From the NCBI GenBank assembly GCA_036927565.1, contig JAYESD010000005.1, positions 153,780,023-153,844,022 of the forward strand: DNA of 64,000 nt. Reading direction: 5' to 3'. The DNA comes from Tuctoria greenei. Lineage: Eukaryota > Streptophyta > Magnoliopsida > Poales > Poaceae. Below the pieces are notes generated by a model. The model ran no database searches. It saw only the letters and a program-made list of their open reading frames with translations, and was not told where the DNA came from. A program made the position numbers and the translations under genes. Of this stretch, positions 31,148 through 40,899 are shown one piece after another; the stretch's first letter is position 1, and each line of letters begins with the position of its first letter.

Positions 31148-32709
31148 TGAAAGTGCATCTAGGACTCCCTTGTGGGTTTTGGATGATTTATGACAAGCAA
31201 TTGGGATCCTAATCCTTTTGTTGAGATGAATGCAGGAAAATGATGAAAAATGAGTAAAATGCCAAAAAGTGGGAAATTAAGAAGGAGAATGAATTTGAGC
31301 TCAAGAAGAAGAAATTAGTAGATTAGAATGTATGGAGTGTGTTAAGGAAACACACCCAAGAGCTCAATCTTACTTAATCACACACACACAATGCACAAAA
31401 CCATACAGGACCGGACTAGTCCGATATCAACCGGACTAGTCCGATATTACATTCTGCACAAGATCGGACAAGTCCGGTCTCCACCGGACTAGTCCGATAT
31501 CTTTCTGTTCCACTTCGGACTAGTCCTCCCCAGTGCGGACTAGTCCTCAACACAATGCACAAGTCACTAGATCGGACAAGTCCGGTCACCACCGGACTAG
31601 TCCGATTCCCTTTCTGATCCACTTCGGACAAGTCCGGTGACTACACGGACTAGTCCGATTTACACTCTGATCTAAATCGGACAAGTCCTCCAAGTGCGGA
31701 CTTGTCATTCTAAACACTTAGGGTTTCACAGGTCCGGACAAGTCCGATGTCAACCGGACAAGTCCGAAGATTTCCAACAGCGAAATCGGACAAGTCCGTT
31801 TTTCAATCGGACTAGTCCAATATTCCTGGACACTTAGGGTTTGCTTCACACAGCACACCGGACTAGTCCGGTCTCAACCACGGACTAGTCCGATCTTTCT
31901 AAACCCTAACGGTAATTTCTAGAAACCCCATATAAATAGAGGTGCATGGCCCACTTTTACTCTCTCTCGAACCCTAGCGCCGTCACACCTCCCAAGAGAC
32001 TCAAAAACCATCTCTCTCCACGAAGTTGAGTGCAAAATCGATCAATCCTTTGAAGATCACTTGTAGATCATTGGAGAGGCACTTTGCACACGATTGAGCT
32101 CTTGGTTTGAATCTCTAACACACTCTTGCATCTCAATTTGTATATTTCAAAGTGTGTTATTGGTGGTTTTGAAACTTGTAATCAAGGGAGCTCTCAACTT
32201 GTGAGATCGCCCCTTCAACTTGGTGATTTACCCCTATGTGATTAGTGGAAGAGGATTGGCCTTCGTGGCGATCCGACGAGGGAAGGGTTGGTGAAGACCC
32301 GGTCCTTTTGTGGGCTCCTCAACGTGGACGTAGGCTGCCTTCGTGGTAACCGAACCACGGGATAAATCTTGTGTCTTGTTCGTTTGTGTTCATCATTCTA
32401 GTTGATCAACATCATCTAGGGTTTGATTCATATTGTTGAATTGAAGTTAAATAGTGAACAAGAATCATACTTGCAATAAAACTTAACATACAACTATTGA
32501 ACTATCATTATAGTTTATATTTCCGCTGCAAAAGACAACGAAACAATCAAATTGACCTAACTTGATCAACCTAGCCCGTGAAATTCGGACTAGTCCGCAC
32601 TTTACCGGACTAGTCCGATATATCTGGATTTGACCTTTTTGTTGAAGTGCTACAGGAACCGAGAAATTCAAGAAGGCCTATTCACCCCCCCCCTCTAGGC
32701 CTACATTCA
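31148..32709 (+). repeat. E4 3' LTR (1562 bp)
   Basis: It matches the 5' LTR at 22838-24405 from TGAAAGTGCATC to CTACATTCA, with a shorter C-run near 32,685. The GTACT duplication follows at 32710-32714. It carries the same dyad array (31411-31902) and TATA box (31931-31938). Confidence 0.95.
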
Positions 32710-32714
32710 GTACT

Positions 32715-33573
32715 GGATACCGCTTGGAACTGCCAAGAGTGCAAAGGAACTCCACCTATCTTAGTTGAAGACCTCTGAAGGCCCCACGTGTCACTCGGAA
32801 CTAGACCTGCCTCCCTCCTATGGTTAGTCCTAATGCTGCCACATGTATCATTAAACTGGAGCTACATTCCATACATGGGAAAGCTCCAGACTGGATACCT
32901 GTGTGGCACCCCCGGACCTAACCCCCAACAGAGGGAAGCTCTGATACCGACACGTGTACAACAGCACCAGGACCAAGACGGTAAGCTCCGGAGCTGCCAT
33001 GCATCCAACCGCCGGACCTTCAACCTCAATAGACAGATTGGTGAACCTTCAACGGCTCGGACCTTCAAGGGACTTTGAGGACTTCAAGACCTAATTATGT
33101 GTCATTAATGCTATCTTAATGACACACAATCGGAGGACCCTTAATACCAGTAATGCCACTATCAAGGCGCGTTACCACACTATTAAGGGGAATTAAGTAC
33201 ATTAACTGTGTATTAAGCATCAGTAACCGCCAGGGCCACATGTCGGGCCAGGCTGATGTTGTAACAGCCAGTCCTTGTACTATAAAAGGACTGGCCGAGC
33301 GATACACAGGGACACATGCACAAGAGATAGTTTGAGACTAGCTAGAGACTTTTTTTTTTGCCTCTCTCTGGCTTACGCTCTCATACACTCAATACAACAA
33401 CAACAACAACACACCCGTGAAGTAGGGTGATATGCTCAGGCGGCCTGAACCACATAATTCCTCGTGTCAAGTCACCGTCTTGTTCTGAATTTCTGCGCGC
33501 CCCAACCGAACTAAGAAACTCCACGGGCTACTAACCGTAGTACTGGGAGAATTGCCGGAACCTGACTCCGACA
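32715..33573 (+). repeat. E3 5' LTR, main part
   Basis: It continues the 19 bp at 22819 and matches 44702-45576, with roughly 8% difference by eye in the first 180 bp. CACGTG/CACATG sites at 32785 and 32840, a degenerate one near 32,895, and 32951 keep a 55-56 bp spacing. The TATA box TATAAAAG is at 33281-33288. It ends CTCCGACA at 33573, next to the primer site. Confidence 0.9.
33281..33288 (+). promoter_or_regulatory. E3 5' LTR TATA box
   Basis: TGTACTATAAAAGGACTGG is shared with the 3' LTR (45276-45283). It lies about 290 bp before the end of the LTR and would drive E3 gag-pol RNA. Confidence 0.7.
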
Positions 33574-33574
33574 G

Positions 33575-33593
33575 TTGGCACGCCAGGTAGGGG
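33575..33593 (+). other. E3 primer-binding site
   Basis: TTGGCACGCCAGGTAGGGG follows the LTR by one base, matching E1 and E6. The tRNA is not assigned. Confidence 0.75.
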
Positions 33594-33610
33594 GCGCCTG
33601 AGATTCAAAG

Positions 33611-34980
33611 ATGGTGAATTATGCTGCTGGATCATCTAACGGTAACCACGCTGAGCAACCTGCTGGAGGCAATCCCTCCAACATGCAGCACCCAGCAGGT
33701 GCTGTAGCCCTAGCAGGAGTCATTCCACCACCACCACCGTCTGCACCGGTGAATCAACCCGGACAGCGGGATGGGGCGTCCGCGTCGATTACTGCATCGG
33801 CGAACAACAACGCTAAACATGCGCTCAATGCTGCGCGTGCTCTTCTCCGACGTCCACCGCCTCCAGGAGCACCCCAGGGTGCGATGGAACAGTGGAGAGC
33901 TGATGTGGATCATCTGGTTTCAGCAGCGGCCGATCGCATCAGCAATCAAGGTCCTCCCTTCTCGAGGCAGGCCCCATTGTAGCGTCGAACCTTATCGGGT
34001 AGACTCGGTCCACAAGCTTTGCAGCACGGGAGGCGTGCTGCGTCTCAACAGCTGACGTCGTTGCCTTTCGGGGCTCGACGTACTCACACGGTAACAAGGA
34101 TTTCGACTAACGACCTGCGGGCGGAGCTTGATCGTCATTACCGGCAACAGGGCGGCCGCGTCCACATCGAGCGTGCTCGCGAGAGGCGAGAGGCTCGGGA
34201 CAGTCCTACTCCTGAGGGAATAGGAGAAGGCTGTTCTGCCTTGGCCATGCACCTACGCATGGTCAGATGGCCGCAGAACTTCTAGCCTCACCTGCTGAAG
34301 AAATTTGATGGAACAGTCAATCCCGCCGAATTTCTTCAAATCTACTCCAATGCTATCCTTGCGGCTAGGGGAAATGAGGCTGTGATGGCCAATTATTTTC
34401 CTGTGGCTTTGACTGGGACTGTCAGGTCTTGGTTCATGAGCCTACCGCCTAACTCCATCAATAGTTGGACGGAGTTGTGCCAACAGTTCACTGCAAATTT
34501 TGGGAGCTCATACACCCGACCAGGCACAAAACTGGATCTTTTTGTTGTCAAGCAAAAAGGGGGAGAGTCCTTGCAATCTTTCATCCGGAGGTTCTCCCAG
34601 GTACGAAATACCATTCCTTGTATCTCAAGCGCTTCTGTTATTGTAGCATTCAGACAGGGCGTTCGAGACAAGAAAATGCTGGAGAAGCTGGCGACCAAGG
34701 AAGTCACCAGCATCACGAAACACTTAAGCTTGGCAGACAAGTGTGCCAAGGCTGTGGAGGGCCGTGAAATGCACTCCAAACCATCTCCGGAGGACAACAA
34801 AAATTCCTCCAAGAGTAAAGCCATTACCTCCAGGAGTGGCAAAAAGAAGAAAAGTCCAACGACAAGCAGAAGCCGTCGGTCGGCACACCTACTGCCGCTC
34901 CTGCCGCAGCTCCGGGTGGCCGGGGGACACGCCCCGGGAAACGACCTCGGCCGTCGTTTGAAGACGGTGACAGCTCCAAG
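33611..34980 (+). pseudogene. E3 gag
   Basis: Starting MVNYAAGSSNG 38 bases after the LTR, gag runs in one frame to about 34,855, with in-frame stops at 33,980 and 34,283. The core shows NEAVMANYFPVALTGTVRSW, FMSLPPNSINSWTELCQQF, FIRRFSQVRNTIPC and VIVAFRQGVRDKKMLEKLAT. An indel in the A-rich stretch near 34,850 (SGKKKKS) moves the reading to the next frame, which carries the knuckle. The capsid would form the cytoplasmic particle. Confidence 0.85.
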
Positions 34981-35967
34981 ATGTGGTGTCCTATACACAA
35001 GACGAACAGACACAACCTGGAAGACTGCCGAGAGGTCCAGAACCTTGCCGAGCGCTACAACAAGCGCCGGGGAGAAGCTTCTTTCCATCAAAGGGAAGGA
35101 AAACATAAAGTCAACGAAGCTACGGCTGAAGAGGAGTTAGGATTTCAGGACCCCAAAAAGGTCTTGAAGGCTGTTTACACCTCCGTTGATGACGACTCCG
35201 ATATCTCTGACAACGAGCATCGGAAGACAATGAACACCATCTTTGGTGGTTTGTGGGACATCACTTCCCGCCGTGTCCTCAAGACAATGCATCGGGACAT
35301 GGCCTCTGTAGCTCCCACCGCCAGGGCGGAGCCTCATCAGAAGTGGATGGATACTGCCATCACCTTCGATGCTTCGGACTGCCGTCAGAACATGATCGGA
35401 GCTGGTCAATTTCCGCTGATGGTATCTCCGACCATCAATAACATCCAGCTCCACCACGTAATGGTGGACGGAGGTTCGGGGCTGAACCTCATAAGCTTCG
35501 AAGCCTTCGTCAAGCTTCAGCTTCGACCTTCGGATCTTTGCCCCTCCCGACCTTTCTCAGGAGTAGGTTCGGGGGCTATAACTCCACTCGGTGCCATTAC
35601 TCTCCCGGTGACCTTCGGAACTCAGGAGAATTACAGGACTGAGAAGTTGATCCTCGACGTGGCACAGATCAACTTGCCATTCAACGCCATTTTGGGCAGG
35701 CCAGCTTTATACAAATTCAAGGCTGCTGCTCATTATGGCTACTTGGTGTTGAAGATGCCAACACCCTCAGGCGTTCTCCAGATCCGCAGAGATCGCACCA
35801 CGGGAGTTACTGCTCTGGAAGAACTCCACGCGCTACAGTGCAGGAGGAAGAATCCGGAAAGGAGCAAGCTCCGAACCCCCGAGCATTCGTCCTCGAGGCT
35901 CAACCTCCGCACCTCGTGTGCAACCAAGCAGCGACACCGACATTCCCGTCAAAGTCGTCCAAACTAG
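34981..35967 (+). CDS. E3 gag zinc motif and protease
   Basis: This continuous 328-codon frame opens with WCPIHKTNRHNLEDC, the Cys-His-His-Cys motif typical of Tat gag. It then has ELGFQDPKKVLKAVY and WMDTAITFDASDCRQNM, followed by the retropepsin active site HVMVDGGSGLNLISFEAF near 35,455-35,510 and the later LPFNAILGRPALYKFKAAAH. The start shown is an internal Met of the polyprotein. The frame ends at 35,967, before RT. Confidence 0.85.
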   Translation: MWCPIHKTNRHNLEDCREVQNLAERYNKRRGEASFHQREGKHKVNEATAEEELGFQDPKKVLKAVYTSVDDDSDISDNEHRKTMNTIFGGLWDITSRRVLKTMHRDMASVAPTARAEPHQKWMDTAITFDASDCRQNMIGAGQFPLMVSPTINNIQLHHVMVDGGSGLNLISFEAFVKLQLRPSDLCPSRPFSGVGSGAITPLGAITLPVTFGTQENYRTEKLILDVAQINLPFNAILGRPALYKFKAAAHYGYLVLKMPTPSGVLQIRRDRTTGVTALEELHALQCRRKNPERSKLRTPEHSSSRLNLRTSCATKQRHRHSRQSRPN

Positions 35968-36058
35968 TTCCGACGCCGCTCAGACCACCCGCATATTGAG
36001 AGGTCTGAACAACAAATAGGAACTCGCGCTCATCAATTTCCTCAGGGCTAATGTCGAA

Positions 36059-37207
36059 GTGTTTGCTTGGCAATCGTCACAAATGTTTGGGATCCCTAGG
36101 GAGGTGATTGAGCACAATCTGAAGATTTATCCCGATGCTCGGCATGTACATCAGAAGCCTCAGAAGCAATCCGTAGAGCGACAGAACTTCATACGTCAAG
36201 AAGTGAAGAAGTTTCTTGAAGCTGGATTCATTCGGGAAGTCTTCCACCCAAAATGGCTGGCAAACCTAGTCGTCGTACCTAAGGTCGGCGGGAAGCTTCG
36301 GATGTGTATCGACTACACAACACTGAATAAGGCACGTCCAAAGGATCCATTTCAACTACCTAGAATAGATCAGATAGTGGATTCCACCTCCGGGTGTGAG
36401 TTACTATGTTTCCTAGACGCATATTCTAGGTATCATCAAATCAGAATGTCTAGGGAAGATGAAGAGCACACTGCCTTCATCACAGTAGATGAATTATATT
36501 GCTACACTGACATGCCATTCGGTCTCACAAACGCTGCTTCAACGTTTGTGTGAGCTATGTACAAAACTTTTGGAGAGCTCATCAGAGATGTAATGGAAGT
36601 GTACGTCGATGACATCGTCGTCAAGATCAAGAACAAGGAGTCATTTCTTGACACCTTGCAAGCTGTCTTCGACAAGTTCCGAATCACACACACAAAGATG
36701 AACCCAGACAATTGTGTCTTTGGGGTTAGCTCCGGAAAGTTTCTTGGATTCTTGGTGAACCACCAAGGAATAGAAGCGAATCCGGCGAAGATTAAATCTA
36801 TTGAAGACATGCGGCCACCAGCCCGCATCAAGGATGTCCAGAAGCTGACTAGGTGTCTAGCTGCCCTCAGCCGCTTCATCTCAAGACTGACGGAATGGGC
36901 GCTACCCTTCTTCAAATTATTGAGGAAGTCCGTACCATTCCAATGGTCTGAAGATGCAGAAAAGGCTTTCCAAGAGCTAAAGCAGCTCCTCACCACTCTA
37001 TCAACTTTGGTAGCTCCGAACCCTGGTGGGCCACTTCTGCTTCACATTTCAGCAACTGACAAAGTTGTCAGCATGGTCCTGATTGAGGAAAGACCAGAAC
37101 CATCCCCAGTTCAGGAATCCAGACCCCTCCGGAAAGGTCCAGAGCTACCCGAAGGCGAGTCTGGGTTCCAGCCCCCAGACCCGGATCCTCGAGGTGAGAC
37201 ACCATAG
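36059..37207 (+). pseudogene. E3 reverse transcriptase
   Basis: The RT has KLRMCIDYTTLNKARPKDPF, LLCFLDAYSRYHQIRMS, DMPFGLTNAASTFV, then a TGA at 36551-36553 where E1 has CGA (Arg), and AMYKTFGELIRD followed by MEVYVDDIVVKIKNKESF. The connection has DVQKLTRCLAALSRFISRL and EDAEKAFQELKQLLTTLST. The stop is a single C-to-T change at a CpG site. The frame ends in a Pro/Gly/Glu-rich spacer at 37,085-37,207. Confidence 0.85.
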
Positions 37208-37410
37208 GGTCAACCTCCTTCCAATGAAGGAGTTACGGTTGCTGAACAAGAAGATCCAGACCCTTCCGGAAGGTCCGGGTCACTTCAGAAGAAGCTCTGG
37301 GTTCTTCAAGCAAGAACCGGGAGGTCCCCGAAAAAGGTCCAGACCCCTCCGGGAGGGTCCGGGTTGATGAGGAGGAAGCTCCGGGCCCTTCCAGGAGGGT
37401 TCGGACAGTC
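37085..37410 (+). repeat. Degenerate CTTCCGGGAGGGTCCGG repeats in the E3 RT/RNase H linker
   Basis: Irregular units of about 45-60 bp contain TCCAGACCCNTCCGGRAGG-type words at 37,118, 37,255, 37,347 and 37,387. In frame they give Pro/Gly/Glu-rich text. The E1 counterpart lies in the gap. The tract seems to be a variable insert between RT and RNase H. Confidence 0.6.
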
Positions 37411-37417
37411 TAGCACC

Positions 37418-37985
37418 CAGTATACTTCATAAGTGAAGTACTCCATGATGCCAAGACTCGGTACCTAGAGGTGCATAAGCTGCTTTACGCAGTTCTTATT
37501 GCCTCTAGGAAGCTTCGTCACTACTTCCAAGTTCACAAGATTTCAGTGGTAACCTCTTATCCACTGCGTGCAATATTGCATAACCCCAACTCTACTGGGA
37601 ACATTGCAAAGTGGGCAGCGGAATTAGCCGAGTTCGACCTTGAATTCGTCCCAAGACAAGCGATCAAGAGTCAAGCATTGACAGACTTTGTGGTGGAATG
37701 GACCCCCTCTCCATCAAATCCTGGGGGCCCCAGTGAGCAGAAACAGGAACCCAAGGTTCCGATCTTCACTGAGCCTCACTAGACTCTCTACTTTGATGGC
37801 TCTGTGCAGAAGCAGGGAGCCGGAGCTGGAATCCTTCTCCTTGCTCCGACCGGGAAGAAGGTCAAATACATGGTTCACCTTGACTTCTAGGCGACCAACA
37901 ACATTGGCAGAGTATGAAGCATTAACCTATGGGCTCAAGGTGGGTCAAGCAGCTGTTGGTAAAGGGTGATTCGCATCTCATTATA
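37418..37985 (+). pseudogene. E3 RNase H, two tandem domains
   Basis: The first domain, common to Ty3/gypsy, ends with DAKTRYLEVHKLLYAVLIAS, HYFQVHKISVVTSYPLR and FDLEFVPRQAIKSQALTDFV at 37,440-37,700. After a stop near 37,780 a second domain begins LYFDGSVQKQGAGAGILLLA and continues ATNNIAEYEALTYGLKVG (with breaks near 37,890), the archaeal-like RNase H reported for the Tat lineage. RNase H removes RNA from the hybrid during reverse transcription. E5 interrupts this second domain in E1. Confidence 0.75.
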
Positions 37986-38002
37986 AAACAAGTCAAAGGC
38001 GA

Positions 38003-39591
38003 ATGCTGCTGCAACAACCCTCACTAGCTGCATATCCACTTGAAGTCCAGAAGCTTCAGAAGGATTTCAAAGTCCTAGATCTATGCCATGTCCAGCGTCT
38101 CAACAACGTTGAAGCTGATGAACTCTCGAGGAAAGCTTCAACTAGAGCTCAGGTTCCCGATGGAAACTTCGTTCGGAGATTGTCAAGACCAACAACTCAG
38201 CCTACCGAACTGAGCGAAGGGGGCGAGACCAGCACCTCGAAGCTGGTGGTCCCGATGGCCCTGTTACCATGGCGTCCATCAAGGGTCATAGGTGCTGCAG
38301 GAAGCTCCGAGCAACCCAGCACACAAGACTTAGAAGCTCATGTTAGCTCCAATGCATGGATCTCGGAGATCCGGAGCTACTTGAAAGACAACATCCTTCC
38401 TGAAGACAATGTAGCTGCTGACCAGATAGTCAGATTGGCTAAAAGATACACACTGGTAGAAGGGGATCTCTATCGGCGTGGTGCCAACGGCGTCCTAATG
38501 CGGTGCATTACAGGGGAAGAAGATCACGTGCTCCTCGCGGAAATCCATGGGGGTGAGTGTGGGAACCACGAGTCTTCCCGCATGTTGGTCCGTAAAGCTT
38601 TCCGACATGGATTTTACTGGCCTACAACACTCTAGGATGCAACAGAGCTAGTAAAGAAATGTGAAGCATGCCAGTTTCATGCGAATAAAATACACACACC
38701 AGCTCAACCACTACAAATGATACCTCCAACATGGCCATTCGCTGTGTGGGGTATGGTATCTTAGGACCTTTCCCAGGAGCCGTCGGAGGTTACAAGTTCC
38801 TGTATGTCGCCATCGACAAGTTCACTAAGTGGTCGGAAGCAACTCCAGTTGTGACAATAAACAAGCAATCAGCTATCAATTTCTGGCAGTCCATAGTATG
38901 CAGATTTGGAGTCCCAAAAAATATCATAACTGACAACGGGACCCAATTCACAAGCTCTGCATTCCAAGGATATTGCGAAGACCTCAGCATTCAAGTCAGC
39001 TACGCTTCCGTAGCCCACCCGGCAAGCAATGGCCAAGCTGAGAGAGCAAATGCAGAAATCCTAAAAGGACTCAAGACGCGCACATATGAGCTCCTGAAAA
39101 AACATGAAGCCAACTGGATTGAAGAGCTTCTGCCCACCTTGTGGTCAAACAGGACAACTCCAAACCGGTCAACTCGAAAGGCACCCTTCTTCCTGGTGTA
39201 CGGAGCTGAAGCAGTCCTTCCTCTGGAAATCACCTTAGGGTCGCTCCGGGTCCAGACCTTCGACGAATCCACCCAGGACCAGCTCCGGCGTGAAGACCTT
39301 GACCTTGTTGAAGAGGGAAGGTGCCGAGCAGCTGTTCGAAATGCACGATACCACCAAGCGCTCTGGCGCTATCACCAAGGGCATGTGCATAATCGACAGC
39401 TTGAGGAAAGGGATCTGGTGCTACGGAGAATACAAACTCGAGAAGGGTTAAACAAACTTTCCCCCAGCTGGGAAGGACCCTTTCGAGGGATCAAAGTATC
39501 TCATCCCGGATGCGTTCGCTTGGCAACTGAGGATGGGACACCACTCCCTAATCCTTGGAATATTGAGCACCTCCATAAGTTTTATGCTTAA
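38003..39591 (+). pseudogene. E3 integrase
   Basis: The zinc region reads LLAEIHGGECGNHESSRMLV, AFRHGFYWPTTL, then a TAG at 38633-38635 and VKKCEACQFHA. The core should begin WGMDILGPFP, but a base is missing near 38,756 (GGTATGGTATCTTAGG). This removes the first catalytic Asp and shifts the frame. The rest is open to 39,591, with IITDNGTQFTS and NGQAERANAEILKGLK, so the second Asp and Glu remain. The end has LSPSWEGPFRGIKVSHPGC. The protein cannot be made whole. Confidence 0.85.
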
Positions 39592-40899
39592 TATCACATA
39601 GGTGAGTCTGTAATTACATATGATGTATGTTATAGCGTCATTGTACAGAGTCGGGTAACTCCTTCGGCAGGATAGCTGGACCTATCTCGGAAGGTCTGCA
39701 AAGTTCAAGCAACACTTGACACAGTCTCATAACTAAAAGTGTAGCTAGTTACCCTGGGTAAAACAAGAACACTTAGTCTTGTTCCGTACCCTAAGAGTGT
39801 ACTTGTATCACCTGTACTGCGGACCTATAATGAAAGACATCATTATGTGAAAACAGACTCCACGTGCATTTATTTTGTACAGGCTCATTCTTTTTTATTT
39901 TTCTCTTTCTTGTCTACAAAGTTGTGCAATTCTCAGGAAATTTTAGCTCGAACAATTCATGTATAATTCATGTTGAGTTGTTATTTCTTTCGGGTCTTAA
40001 CATTGTTGAATGGCCTACTTGCCTGAACGCCAAGCCAATCTAGGTCCGGAGTGTGCTATCGACTTAGCCTGGTCCTGCACCTTAAGTACGCCACTCTACC
40101 TACACCCCGGCAGGCCTGAGTAAGGTGAGTCCAGAAAACGATCGGACCTGGAGAAAATAAGTAAATGCACTTGATTGTATATATAATTGCGGTCGACCTA
40201 AAAATTTCTTTCAGGAATAGTAAGCCGCAAATGAGTTATAGATAAGAAATGGATTTTACTATTTTTCTTGACTTTAATGTGCAGGAAAAATAATAATCTC
40301 ATGATGATGGTGGATGATGCCGGAGCTATCAAAGCATCGACATCCCCTAAGGTGGCCTGCTGTCGATGTTTTAAACATTGATAGTAGGCGTCACCGGAGC
40401 TATCAAGTTCTGAAAAATCCAGGGAGCCAGTCGTCAACGTGAAGATAAGATGGTAGAAGGACACCCCAATGGGGTCTGCTGTCGGCCCTCTACGTGTTGA
40501 CAGTGGTCGCTGCCAGAGCTACTAAGCTCTGACAACCCTAGAGGGCCAACTGTCGACGCTCTACGTGTTGACAATGGTCGCTACCAGAGCTACTAAGCTC
40601 CGACAACCTCAGGGGGCCCCTGCTGTCAATGACTTCGGACCTATACTCTTTAAGATCGAAGCACTCGAGTCTTCAACAAAATGCTACATCCATTTGGTAC
40701 ATGTTCGCAATCAAATTGTGTACATCTACCAGGGGGCCAAGTGAGACAAAGGTTGAAGACAAAAAAAGAATTTCATAAATTTCTTGGATTTCATTCATCT
40801 GAAGACATGAGATTTCAAAAATTGGAGAAATGAAGAGAAGATTCAAGTGGGAGCTACAAGGAGAAAGTCCTAAATTCTACGGAAGAACGAGGAGACATT
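39592..40899. other. E3 spacer between pol and antisense gene, with decayed tandem repeats
   Basis: No coding region is seen. At 40,363-40,630 there are about three to four degenerate units matching, in reverse complement, the 73-bp units of E1; the best pair starts near 40,481 and 40,553 (TCGACGCTCTACGTGTTGAC, then GAGCTACTAAGCTC and GACAACC). Upstream words such as TTAAGTACGCCACTCTACC (40,083) also match E1. Confidence 0.7.

Larger units (their letters stand above)
22838..32709 (+). mobile_element. E4: young SIRE-type Ty1/copia element, plus strand
   Basis: The element is 9872 bp with near-identical LTRs (22838-24405 and 31148-32709) and a perfect GTACT duplication. The body has a primer site, gag with a CCHC knuckle, protease, integrase, RT and RNase H, then about 1 kb of downstream sequence and a polypurine tract. 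It is the innermost and youngest element of the nest. Frame changes near 26,290, 26,870 and 28,575 separate the coding blocks. The extra ORF of E2 is deleted here. Confidence 0.95.
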
